From: Acanthococcus lagerstroemiae
Lineage: Eukaryota; Arthropoda; Insecta; Hemiptera; Eriococcidae
Assembly (NCBI GenBank): GCA_031841125.1
Contig: CM063109.1
Coordinates: forward strand, 64,920,914 to 64,984,913
Direction of reading: 5' to 3'
DNA: 64,000 nucleotides
Shown here: positions 11,211 through 22,256 of the stretch, piece after piece
Layout of the letters: the number at the start of each line of letters is the position of its first letter
How positions within the stretch are numbered: the stretch's first letter is position 1
The notes under the pieces: model-generated
What the model was told of the DNA's origin: nothing
Database searches by the model: none
The model's input: the letters and a program-made list of their open reading frames with translations, nothing else
Program-made: the position numbers and the translations under genes

Positions 11211-11588
11211 CATCATCACAGGTTGCCCAACTCATGGAGATGAAAGAAATACTGATTATAACAATAAAAAATAAATAATGGCTTAGATCTTTTTACCATT
11301 TATTTCGCATAGGTACGTTATATTACTAATATTCAAAGAACTGCTTGCCAGTGTGTTTCTGATTAAGTTCTGCAATAATCTTGCACCAATGTGAAAAGTA
11401 AAGAATGTGGATGTAGATGGGCCGAAGATCTGTACCTCATGAAAAATATAAATTTCTAAATAAAACGTTAACCCTATTGTTTGTTGCAGATAAGTTCACC
11501 CCTGACAACAAATTATGTTGAATCAATAATAACAAAAACATTCCTCTACCATAAGTTCGGAATGAAATTATAATAAAACCGGTACAAA

Positions 11589-14134
11589 ATGGTGACGTTA
11601 AATTCCGAATACGTTCAAAAATGCGAAAAGAAAAATAAATTTAAGTTCACTAACAAGACTCACCTATTTATGAATGCCAGGCGAATAAGTAAAATTGTAA
11701 GTATAACATTATTAATTTAACTTAAAACCGTAATAAAACAAAATCCAAAATAGGGGTTACAGTATGAAGCAGTGAAGTCGATTTTTCTACATGACGGACT
11801 ATGTTAACCAACATCCCGAATGATATCGATTATCATAGTCCGTCACTTCAAAAAAGGATCGACTTCGCGACTTCTTGCATGCGACCCTTCAAGTCGAACT
11901 ATAAGTTTTTGTTCATGACAGGGTGATCTTACAAAACTGAGTTATGTGACAGTTTTGTATTTGCACAATAACTCTCTGAATGCTGTCGATAATCTAGCCT
12001 GCATGGTAAATCTCACTCATTTGTACTTGGAATGGAATTCCATAGACTACATCGACAATTTGAATGATCTGCCAAACCTCAGAAATTTGTAAGCTAATCT
12101 TATACCTTTTTCGAATAATTATACATCAGTACTATCTAGTTTTAGAATTTGAATAATGGAAGCTAATACGTAGCATTAACTGCTTTAGCTATACTGATTT
12201 TTAAAAGTAGGCGTGTCTGTACTTGGCGATGGCTATAGCATCGAAGCAGAAAGGATTCGCGGAAGTTTCAAAAGATTGAATTTTTAGAAGGAGGTACCTA
12301 TACCATGTCGTTGGTACAACTGGAAAATGTTTTCTATTTTCATTTCTAAAATGTTGAGGCGAGCCAAGGCTCTCTGGAAGCGTAGTAGAAAAGTACAGCA
12401 AATGAAAAGGTTTAGTGAGCTTAGCCCCCCCCCCCCCATCATCTGAAAACTAAGAAAATATTCGAGCAAAGGAATTATCAGCATTAATTTGATACTTTAG
12501 TCAGTCCCCTAATGGGCCCTCCCACTCCAGGGCAGCTATTTGCGTTTAGTGTCTGAATTTCGTTCAAAAGAAGTACCTACCTATATACTTATAGCCAACA
12601 CGTAGGAAAGCAGACACGAACATAGGTACTGTACAACAGTACAATTTCCAGCTGTATACCACCATAATTACCTGTCTTTGCTAAATTACTGCCATTGACC
12701 TCATGTACACCATCTTTTCAGGTATTTAGGATACAACCGTATTGCAGTCTTGGGAGGTTTGAAAGGCATGCCAAATTTGAAAGTACTCCATTGCCAAAGA
12801 CAAAAACTAACGCATAATGGAAGTCAAACATTTAATCTGGACACTCTGACCGAGTTATCAGTAAGTAGTATCAAATATCTTTAACAGGCACCCGATAGCC
12901 GTTCAGGAATTGTAGACATTACTCCTTAGCCTAGCCAGTGATGCTTCGAAAATGCTCTACACTGCCCTGGTGAAACGTTTTCCAATTAAAATTTTGTGGC
13001 GTATGTTAAAATAAGCTTCTTGAGGGTAGGAACAAAAAATAGCGCAAGTCGTGTCCATTGTGGTTAAATTTCAGGTAGAATTCGTCATAACAGTTGCCTT
13101 ACCAAGTTGAGATTGATTTTTGCATCGACTTTGGTATAGAATTCTATCCGAATGTCGATGTCATAGTTACAGTAACTCCACTTTCGTATCGAATTCCACA
13201 TCGAAATTCAACCGTAAAGATGAAAAAGAAACGGATTTTGAAAATGTCGACAAAGAATCGATTTTTTGTATCGATCTTGTTTCAAGGGTATGGGTAGATT
13301 CAGTGGCACCGATCCCAGAGACCCGTCCCCAGGCAGTGCGGAAGAATTTTTTAGGAAAGTCGTCTGAATTTAGGAGGGGTGATCAACATTTTGAAGCTGA
13401 ATATGAACTTCGATGTTCTGTGAAATGGTATCCTATAAGTACCTATTGTTTCAAGTAGTTATTTATAGTAACAGAATGAAAAAAGTTCTCGTTGGGGGAC
13501 AGACAGGCACCACCGGGTAGGTTCACTAACTGACAGCACACTGATATCATTGATTCCTATACTACACTAAATAATGACATGAATTTTATTACATTTAGCT
13601 CTCTTCTTTTTCCAGGGATCATTAATCGAGCTAAACATATCTGGAAACAACATTACATCGGTGGTAGAATTGAAAATCCTGAAAGAACTGATCTATCTGG
13701 ACGTGTCGTGCAATTTGATTTCAAATTTGGTTCAATTTTGCGCTGTACTGAAAAGCTGCCAGAAAATGAGAAGTTTGCAAATCCGAGAAAACCCTTTGAC
13801 TAAAAATTTAAAATACGAATGCGACATAATAGCTTCATCATCTAATTTGGGTAATTCTCAGGAGATTCTCGCACTTATATCTATGCTGAATAATATTGCA
13901 ACTATACAGGCATTGTATACCTATGGGGCATACTGATTTTTAATATTCCCGTACCATAAATGTGTATTTTCAGATACTCTAAACGGCAAACCAGTGTCTT
14001 CAATAACCAGAGTTCTGTTACAAACACTAAAACGAATAAAAAGTCAACAAGAAAAACGAAAGAAAACTGAAAAACGCATCGGATTTAGCTCGGAGACTCG
14101 AAGTGAGTTTGAATTTATAATGAAAATATATTAA
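11589..14134 (+). CDS. PPP1R42: PPP1R42-like leucine-rich-repeat protein, five exons
   Basis: Exons are 11589-11696 (ATG), 11922-12088, 12722-12860, 13616-13850 and 13974 onward, all with AG/GT borders and agreeing phases. The protein (about 260-270 aa) has consecutive SDS22-type LRRs: VLYLHNNSLNAVDNLACM, LTHLYLEWNSIDYIDNL, YLGYNRIAVLGGLKGMPNL, LIELNISGNNITSVVEL and LIYLDVSCNLISNL. An LRR cap and a DTLNGKPVSSITR tail follow, as in PPP1R42 (LDGKEI). The spacer LHCQRQKLTHNG matches the PPP1R42 LHVENQRLPLG. PPP1R42 is a testis and centrosome regulator of PP1; the role here is inferred. The last exon either splices at 14102 (A|GTGAGT) or reads through to TAA at 14132-14134; I cannot decide. SDS22 itself is less likely given the spacer and length. 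Confidence 0.85.
11766..11873. mobile_element. Short hairpin MITE in PPP1R42-like intron 1
   Basis: TGACGGACTATG and CATAGTCCGTCA face each other, as do GTGAAGTCGAT and ATCGACTTCGCG. This makes a fold-back of about 108 bp inside the 225-bp first intron. Confidence 0.6.
12861..13615. other. Third intron of the PPP1R42-like gene
   Basis: Non-coding apart from chance frames. The stretch 13075-13280 has repeated GTCGATGT, TATCGAATT and AATTCTATC words in both orientations, related to sequence at 14510-14560, so it is probably decayed repeat DNA. Confidence 0.4.
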
Positions 14135-15469
14135 CTTAATAGAATATCATTCAAGAGATACAACAACTGAATGCTTCAAGAATTGGGATACCCAAATTAG
14201 GAATTTACTGCTCTCAAGTGTCTTACAACTAGGTTTCTTTCCAAAAGACAAGTAGAATTTAGAAATCTTTGTTTAATTAAAGGTTCATTAGAAAACAGCA
14301 TATTTGAAATGAGTGTTGGTTTATTTTGAAAATGCTGATAGCTACAATCATTGACTCCGGTTAATTTGTGCAAGTTACCCCTTAGGATTCGCATTTTAAC
14401 CGCATCGGTTAACTGTCGATTATTTTTAACCAAGTTTTATAATACTGGTCCTAAAACATTATAGATGTGAAAATTAACTCTTCTGTCGAGTGTCATCATT
14501 CTAAATCTTTCAATACAACGTAGTCAATTTTGATGTAGAATTCGATACCAAAATTGACTTACCATCCGATGCGCAAAATCCCACCAGTTACCCGGGTAAC
14601 TAAAGGGGAACAAGGGTAATCTGAGGGTAACAAATGGGTAACTTTTCCGCGGGTAACAGGGTAACTAGAGGGTAACTGATTGCGTATCGGGCATATCAAC
14701 ATCCCTTTTGGGATAGAATTCTACTAAAAGTCAATATAAAATTCAGTCTGTTTCAAGCCAGTGTTGCCGGCTCTCCTGACATTTCATTTGGTCTTCTAAA
14801 ATTTTGAGCAGTTTCTTGAAAATCTCGGAAATAAATTCTTATACTATTTTCAAAAAGAACCACAAAAAACCGAATACTCCTATGCTTTTTAAAATGATTT
14901 TCCGTTGATTTCTCCTAAATGCTGGAGATAGTTTCCAAAATGTACCCCTGAAAATTTTGGCTGGTATTCTTAAAATTCTTAACTTTCAATATTGCATTAC
15001 CTACTGAAATTAACTTACACTGGAAAAGAACAAGAATCCTTTTGATATGTTCTTGAAGAATCACAAAAATGTCTTTCAGCATTTCCAGAATGAAGCTCTT
15101 TTCAGTCTGGCCACTTCATCAATCGAATCAGCAATTATGGCACCTATGTTGGTTTTTTTAGTGTTGAATCGCCCATTAAAAATTGATATTCATAAGCGTA
15201 AATAGTCGACCTAGAGTGGGAAGAGGGATCACGGGAGAATTTTGACAAGTGTTAAACATTGAAAATTCTTTCGATCGCGCTATTTTTCAGTTTTATAGGT
15301 GGGGGAGGGGGGGGAGTTAACCTTCTCTGCTGGACGAGCTGAACCCGCGCAGAAGACAGCCAGTAATGAGCTCGCTCTCAGATATTCTAATTCAACTGGG
15401 AAGTTCAAATGAAATTATAATGAGCTATGTCTTCTTTCTAATCAAATGATTATACCTACAATATAATAT
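14135..15469. other. Intergenic region after PPP1R42-like gene
   Basis: It holds a cluster of GGGTAAC words (14587-14679), a G-rich run near 15300-15315 and no gene that I can support. Confidence 0.4.
14587..14679 (+). repeat. GGGTAAC short-repeat cluster
   Basis: Within about 90 bases the word GGGTAA(C/T) occurs at least seven times with irregular spacing, starting at a palindromic GTTACCCGGGTAAC. Confidence 0.7.
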
Positions 15470-16050
15470 TTATTTATTTATTTATTTATTTAGGTCCCTC
15501 CAACAGCCGAAGCCAATTATAGGAGGGACCGTTACAATAAGAATTATAAAAGAGAAATAAAAAAAAATGGAATGAAACTAATAGAAGTAAAAAATCATAA
15601 AAAATGAAAAAGTAAATAAAAGTAGAAGTAAAAAATAATAAAAAATGAAAAAGTAAATAAAATTAAAAGTAAATAATAGTAATAATAAACGAAGGAAAAA
15701 CTGATAGTAATAATAATAATAAAACAATATAGTATGTATACTATAAATATAATAAATAATAAATGTGCCGCACGTCCGCTATCCCACAGCTCCCCATCCC
15801 TCCACTAACCGCTTAAACGCTGATCTAGGCATACTATACATGTCAGCGCAAGAAAAGACAGCTATCTCTGTTATGATATCTTTATCTTCCTTTCTGTTTC
15901 TTCCCTTTCTACAGCATAATAATGTTACATTGCAGGTTTTGTACACCAGTTGCCCCCAGAATTCCGAGAAATTGTCTCTCAATCTATGGTTCTCAGTAGA
16001 AGGCAATAAATGAAAGATCGAGCTGGAAAGATGAAAACTCAATAAATATG
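15470..16050 (-). mobile_element. LINE-like 3' end with TAAA tail
   Basis: On the minus strand, short frames (for example a NHRLRDNFSEFWGQLVYKT stretch) are followed by a hairpin, GGTCCCTCC...GGAGGGACC, and then a (TAAA)n tail at 15470-15494. This is the layout of a 5'-truncated non-LTR retrotransposon ending in a short tandem repeat. A-rich repeats (AAAAATGAAAAAGTAAATAA twice) fill 15585-15665. The family is uncertain. Confidence 0.5.
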
Positions 16051-16282
16051 GTTATTTTTCAAAATAAATAACCATGGAAATCTATTAACTAAACACCGAC
16101 TTCATTTAATGGAATTAAATAGAAACTAGGGATTCCGGCCACCGACTCCATCTCTATTCGGTGGCCGTCGAAGCAGTTCCGTATGATGCGCACAAGGTAA
16201 CCAGGTACCCAACGCCTCCATGATACATACCCGTATACGGATTCTTTAATTATTTACATTTTCCAAAATTATAATTTTTTTA

Positions 16283-16311
16283 CATTTATTTATTTATTTA
16301 TTTATTTATTT
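16283..16311 (+). repeat. (TTTA)n microsatellite
   Basis: A perfect run of TTTA units, possibly the tail of another truncated retroelement on the minus strand. Confidence 0.8.
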
Positions 16312-17462
16312 TTTTTGAACAAATAAAATTTTTCAAAACATGTTCTTCCTGTCTTTTTCGGAGTTGCCCAAATTTTTTGAAGGTGCCCAACAAGTCTTTG
16401 GTAGTGCCCAATATGGGCGGTACTGCTTGTTAGGGTACACACAGCTACACATACTGGATTCAGGTTCCATTCCATCTACTCGGTTCGTGCTGTCGACCAG
16501 CCCTCTTTATATAGATACTTTGCTCGATACCTTTCCAACTGAAATTTCACAGTTGGTAGACCCTTCTCTTCCCTGAGACACCATTTGAGGAAGGGAACAT
16601 TGTTCAGCAACAATTAGGTAGGTACATTCTTGTAATATTAGATCGTTTGTTCATCCATCCGGCTTCGGGAAATAAAAATTACCTGGAGGCATTTCGACAG
16701 ACACTTCTTGTATTAAGTAACGGGCTGTGTACAACGAGGATTCTGTTATCAGCTTTTACAAGTACATCCCGAGTTTTCATAATTGGGTAATTCTCAGAAA
16801 AAAGGCATATTTCAGAAGGTAACTGGAACTTTTCTCAAAGACAAATAATGTGTATTCTGATTTCCTTTTTTTGCATAGAACAATGTATTCTGAGCATGTT
16901 CCAGTTATGAACATAAGATCCCCCCACCCCCTATCCCATAAAATCAATGAATGTGCTCACAAGTTCCATCGTAGTGGCTGCATGTAACTGATCTGCACGT
17001 TCGTGCATCTTCAGACCAGCAAAATGGCGCAAATGAATTAATTTTTCTATGAAAAAACAATATGAATTTCATTGAGAAAGGTGTAACAAAGAGAGCCTTG
17101 ATACCAAGAATGATGATCAAATATGCATCACACGACCTCAAAATAAGGTCAAAATTTGTAAGTAACTTTTGGTTCCATCGTAGTGGCGATTTTTTGTTTT
17201 TTTGCACTGGCTCCCTGATTAAACCTTCCATGCTGCAAAGTAGCTGAATTGCTTCAGTCTTCTGTTACGAAGAACATTAGACTGTCAGATCTCGAATCAC
17301 GTGTAGTATATCCATTCTGGGAGAAGTTCTCTATGAAAATAGCGTCGATTACCCTTTTTGATGTCCTTGGCAGTGGCTTATCAGTTCTCAACGATTGGCG
17401 GCACGATGACCTGGGGGAAAAGATTGAAATACTCCAATTGGTAAGTATTTCATCAAGTTTTA
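16312..17462. other. Intergenic, nothing recognised
   Basis: Only short frames in several phases. I see no conserved domain, splice-linked exon or long repeat. Confidence 0.4.
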
Positions 17463-17697
17463 AATGTTGAAAATTACTCATAATCATTTTTCTAGCCTCA
17501 AATTTCAATTATCAACACGGTTTTCTATGGTAGTGGACTACTCTCCTTGTTTCTCTTGTAGTGGCAATGGTTAACCATTGATAACCATTGCCACTACGAA
17601 AGAATCAAGAAGGTAGTCCACTAGCATAGAAAAACTTATTGATAATTTATTGAAATTTGAGGCTAAAAAAATGATTATGAGTAATTTTCAAAATTTA
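17463..17697. mobile_element. Fold-back element with ~110-bp arms
   Basis: The left arm (AAATTACTCATAATCATTTT, GCCTCAAATTTCAAT, TAGTGGACTAC, TAGTGGCAATGGTTA) is mirrored on the right (TAACCATTGCCACTA, GTAGTCCACTA, ATTGAAATTTGAGGC, AATGATTATGAGTAATTTTC). The loop is about 8 bases. There is no coding potential; it is a foldback MITE. Confidence 0.85.
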
Positions 17698-17899
17698 AAT
17701 CTTTTAAAATACTAACTTTTGACTATGTCGATCTTTTTTCTACAACCACTATAATAGAAATTCTTACGCCGTAGTTCATTTTTTGTAGCCCTTACGAAAG
17801 AAATTCTTATGTAGTGGACACAAAACTTTGGAAACCCCTTACTCCCTGTCCCCGTGGGAATGAATTGAGCCGAATGCTAGAAATCACATTGGGGGCACA

Positions 17900-18056
17900 T
17901 ACCGGGTGATGAACTAGAAGTCGCACCATAGGCAAACATGTAATGATGTGCAACGTGTACGTAATGCATGTAGCGGAGATTGTGTTATCGTGTCGGCGCC
18001 GTTGCGCCTTATCACATGTCGGCCCTATGGTGCGACTTCTCGTTCATCACCCTGTA
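17900..18056. mobile_element. 157-bp MITE with ~33-bp inverted ends
   Basis: The left end ACCGGGTGATGAACTAGAAG and right end, reverse-complemented, ACAGGGTGATGAACGAGAAG continue into GTCGCACCATAGG. Two mismatches in 33 bases. Confidence 0.85.
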
Positions 18057-18683
18057 TAGGACTATAACGATCACCCGTAAAAAATAGGGGAAATTATCCT
18101 TCTGAAAACTTATACATGGGTTATTCTTCGAAAATGTTGATATTTCAATCCCCAGCAGCAGTTATATCTCGCAAGCTATTAACGATACGGCCATTTTTTT
18201 ATTCCCCCCCCCCCCCCCGTTGATAGATATACGACTCACTTCTACTTTTTCAAGCCTTCAGAAGAAAATTTGATCCACTTTTAATGGGTCAAAATTGGAC
18301 ACTTAATATGCTCAAATCTCCGTCGGCATGGCTGTCCTTCGAACGGTTTTCATTATTATTTTTTGTAAATTTTTAAGCTGTATATTAGAACAAACTGACA
18401 ACGTAGTGCTACTTTAAATGGATGAAGGAATCATAAGGTAACATTTAAATCGCATCTTCATAGGTGGGAGTCAGCATGGCCAGTTTTGAAAATTGTCCCT
18501 CGATTTTCTGTCCATCGGCATGGCTATTTTTCAACCAATCACAGAACAGGTGTTTCAATACTTTTTCGTCGCAATTAATGGTCAAATTGTATATTCTTTC
18601 AGAGCAATACGGTCCGCATATCAAATCCCGTTTTTTTTTTGTGACGAGACTCGTGCACACGCGTATTATTGTCTAAAATTAAA

Positions 18684-18809
18684 GCCGTGTTCGTTTAGAC
18701 ACAAAAATCGACACTTTTTAACACCGAGATGACGTCAATATACAAAAGTATTGGGGTTAGGTTAACTCGGTGTTAAAAGTGTCGATTTTTGTGTCTAAAC
18801 GAACACGGC
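18684..18809. mobile_element. 126-bp MITE with ~44-bp inverted ends
   Basis: GCCGTGTTCGTTTAGACACA continues to ATCGACACTTTT and AACACCGAG on the left. The right arm is the reverse complement with one length difference in the T run. A 35-base spacer contains GATGACGTCAATATAC. Confidence 0.9.
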
Positions 18810-19292
18810 GTAAGAGTTGAAAAAAAAAGTGTCCTTCGGCATGGTCATCTTTATGCAACGATAAACGTTCATCATCCAAAAATAATTACGTCTAATTAAT
18901 AGGCTAGTATGACTTTATCAACTCGCCATGTAATTTTTGGTTTTGAAATCTACTAACCGACGGCAGAACACTTTTTGTTTGCTATTGTCTTTTGATATGT
19001 ACTTTTTCATGTGTCCTTCGGCATGGCATTCATTATTTTGATTGCTATACCAAAATATAAAATCCCCTCACTGTCGGCTCAATCTTGCCAATATGTTATA
19101 CAGAACGCCTCTCAACGACTCCCATCAAAAAAAGCTCAAATATGCCTACTTTCCTCCATGAAAAAACATACCTGCAATATCAACACTTTTGAAAAATGAC
19201 CCTTATGTAATAGGTAATGAAATATGTTTGTTTTTTTTTTTGGGGGGGGGGGAGGGATTACCAATTACTCCAAATTTTCACACCTTATTCAA

Positions 19293-20198
19293 GTAGGGGA
19301 GAGTGGTGTACCTTGGAACAGAGAGCAGTTGGCAACCCTACAGTGTTCAGCTATAAAAATTTCTAACGTATGTTGTGTCTTTAGGTACGTCAACATTGTA
19401 AAACCAAAAAGTAATGCCATAACGCAAGTATTATCAGATTAAAAAGAAATATATAGTTGAAGGTGTGAAAGTAAAAATTTGGCTTATCAGAAAAAATGAA
19501 TTTCCACAGAAACAATGAATGTAAAATTTGTGAAAAAATAGTCAGCGTGTAGCCTATCATCTGTTACATACCCCGTGTGACGCATTTATTGTAATTTTAA
19601 CGTATAACTGGAGTATCGAGAATATTCTCCAAAAAGTCGGGTATGTGTACCTTGGAACACAATGGGGTGTTGTACTTTGGAACAGCCGGCATGTTCTTTC
19701 CAGTTTGGTCCGTGAAACGCGTAAAAGCAAAATTTTTACGTACAAACTCACGCTCAACCATTTCGTTCCATTTTCCCGTCATTGAGGACAACCGCATTAT
19801 GAAGAAAAATGACGTCATAAAATTGACTATATACTGTGTAGAAACCCGGTGTGGTATTATCAAATGTAAAGATGTGGAAACCTTCCCGTACCATGTGGAA
19901 TAAATTTTTTGACGTGTTTTTAAATATTTCTACCCATTTTTTAATGTGTTCCAAGGTACGATACCACATGTTCCAAGGTACAATACCCGTTTGTACCTTG
20001 GAACATTTTTTATTTATTTTTTTAAAGAATTTTTTTCTCAGCTTCAGTGCTATCAAATGTCAACTTCTATAATATATCAAAATGTTCGTCTTACTCTCCT
20101 CTTTCAAATGAGATATTTTCTAAAACTCCAATGTGGTTTCTATTGTCAACACCGCTGAAAATGTGTTTCGCGTTCCTAGGTACACCACTCTCCCCTAC
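19293..20198. mobile_element. ~906-bp DNA element with 21-bp perfect TIRs
   Basis: Left GTAGGGGAGAGTGGTGTACCT and right AGGTACACCACTCTCCCCTAC are perfect inverted repeats. If the outer TA is a target duplication, this is Tc1/mariner-like. The interior carries the word TACCTTGGAACA, or its complement TGTTCCAAGGTA, at least five times (19307, 19648, 19947, 19969, 19994). No transposase is visible. Confidence 0.85.
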
Positions 20199-20824
20199 AG
20201 ATTTTTGACAAGAAAAAACATAAATTCTAAATCCTAACCATAATTCTGACCAAAAAGTATCCTGATGTCAATACTGAAAGTACAACTTCCGAATCGAAAC
20301 TGCGTACTATCAATTTTATTAAAATACGAACAAATTCAAAGTGAAATAAATAACGTTAGACAAGAAATGTTAAAAATATTAGTGACAAAAAAATGAGTAA
20401 ATATTCTAATTATTACCACAACCAATCCGAAAATAATTAAACAAATAAAAACCAATGGCGATTAAAAATCGGAAGTACAATACTTAATTATTTTTAAAGG
20501 ATACCATAGGGGAGGGGGGGATTATCTACAGCACACGTGCCAATATCGAAATACAAATAAGTACATTGAACAATCGAATCACAGTTCCTAGCACGAATAA
20601 TCAAAACTATCGAATATAATGTCTGGATAAACATGGCATACGCGAATGAAAAATATCTGGTTATTCTCATGGACATGATACATTGCACAGTGAACTAATC
20701 TAAGATTTCAAATAACGAGACTGAGAATATTAGAGAATATCGCCATCCAGGGCTGGGTGAACCAAACGCGTTCGGTTGCGTTCTGTTCAAATGAAATTAG
20801 TCGGTTCCTATTCCTGTTTCCCAT

Positions 20825-20933
20825 TCCCTCCGGCCGGTGATGCGATACTCGAAAGGGTAGTTTTCGGGGCCAGGGGTGCGGTGTCATAGGGGCCAATTTG
20901 GCATGTATGCATCGCCATACGTCCCACCACACC
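20825..20933 (+). mobile_element. ~109-bp mini-retroposon matching a LINE 3' tail
   Basis: It begins TCCCTCCGGCC and ends GCCATACGTCCCACCACACC. Direct repeats ATTCCTGTTTCCCAT (20810-20824) and ATTCCTGTTTGCCAT (20934-20948) flank it with one mismatch. It has the same left boundary as the copy at 6935-7040. Confidence 0.85.
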
Positions 20934-20948
20934 ATTCCTGTTTGCCAT

Positions 20949-22256
20949 GATCAATGCGGAACCAAACGTGACCCTCATTGTCTTCGTTCTGCTTTCTCCT
21001 ATTCATTCGGTTCAGCGATAATCGCGAGTCCTGTTCAGTTTTGCTAAGTACCATTATTCGTTCACCCGGTCCTATCATCATTTTAGAATGGCTTGAGAGA
21101 CTTCGAAATTCGAACATGCCCCTTAGTTTCAACCCTCACTGGAAAGTGAAATTCGATCCGTGTCACTCGCGTGTTACCCTTGTAAAATTCAAAACTCGAC
21201 GAACAAAGCGATACGACTGAATTCCGGATAACGAAATTCAACATTACCCTTTACATCCCTCATTAAATTAATCATTAGCTCGAACAATGTTTGGTAAGCT
21301 TCTCGTATGTGGATACGGCAACCAATGCAAATAAAATAAATTATATCACAGATAAATTCAATACTTTCGCGGAGTAATAACCCACTACGACAACAGTATA
21401 TCAGTACATGACATAATACTTTGGTATTTAAGTACGCAAGTTAACGTTAAGTACTTAGCGAATGAAATACGTATAATAATTACAAAAATAGGAATGATTC
21501 GCACATTAATAAAGGGGGAAAAATAAATAAAAAATGACCTAACAACTTATAAATAAAAACGAGCAAATCAGAAACGAAAACAAAGTTGAAAATGAATATG
21601 GCTAACGTAAATCCGATTTACATTTAATACAACCTCGCGGAATGTTGAATTGCAACGATAAACCGAATGAAACTTACGCGCTACTTTTGATTATCAACAC
21701 GCAACGGCGATTCTGAAAATGTCGCCTTTGCCGAAAAGAAAGAAAGCGAGAAAAGAAAGTACGGAGTAACAAAACCCGCACCGTACGTACACTCCAACAG
21801 TACGAAAACGCATTTCGTGTTTCTACGGAATAAACCTTTTATTCAACTCCGAATACCACTGATTTGGGATCCAGATACCACGAATCGTGAATTATGCTCA
21901 ACACACACGAAATCTCAACATAGAGGTCGTCAACATTCTTGCCACAGCAACCCGAACACATGTCTTCGAAATACGAGATATATATCGCGACAACTTTTGT
22001 ACACGTGAAATGCTCTAGTTCACGTACACTGCGGGCAAAGACCAACGAGAAAAAGAAAGAAAGAATGAAACCCTCGATAATCTGAATTACAAAACTGAAA
22101 GCTGGAACTAAAATTCAAGTTTGCTAGCTCTAGTGTCACAGCCATACAAAACTAAACGTCTTGAGCTCGAAGTGAGGAACACACGTCGCAGCTTCGCACA
22201 TTGCTCGAATACTCCAGTATTCCGAATGCGCTTCACAGAGAACCCAGGAACGACGA
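20949..22256. other. Probable 3' UTR and flank of RALGAPA
   Basis: This stretch follows the RALGAPA stop on the minus strand. It is relatively rich in CG dinucleotides (about 21640-22250) compared with its surroundings. It has no protein frame I can support. An AATAAA on the minus strand is at 21838-21843. Confidence 0.4.
21838..21843 (-). terminator. AATAAA poly(A) signal candidate of RALGAPA
   Basis: Canonical hexamer on the minus strand about 414 bases past the stop codon at 22257-22259. Other AATAAA words lie further on, so the site used is uncertain. Confidence 0.35.

Noticed and set aside
15779..16042. An 87-codon minus-strand frame as a host gene
   Set aside because: It lies directly upstream of a hairpin and (TAAA)n tail, so it is better explained as a LINE remnant.
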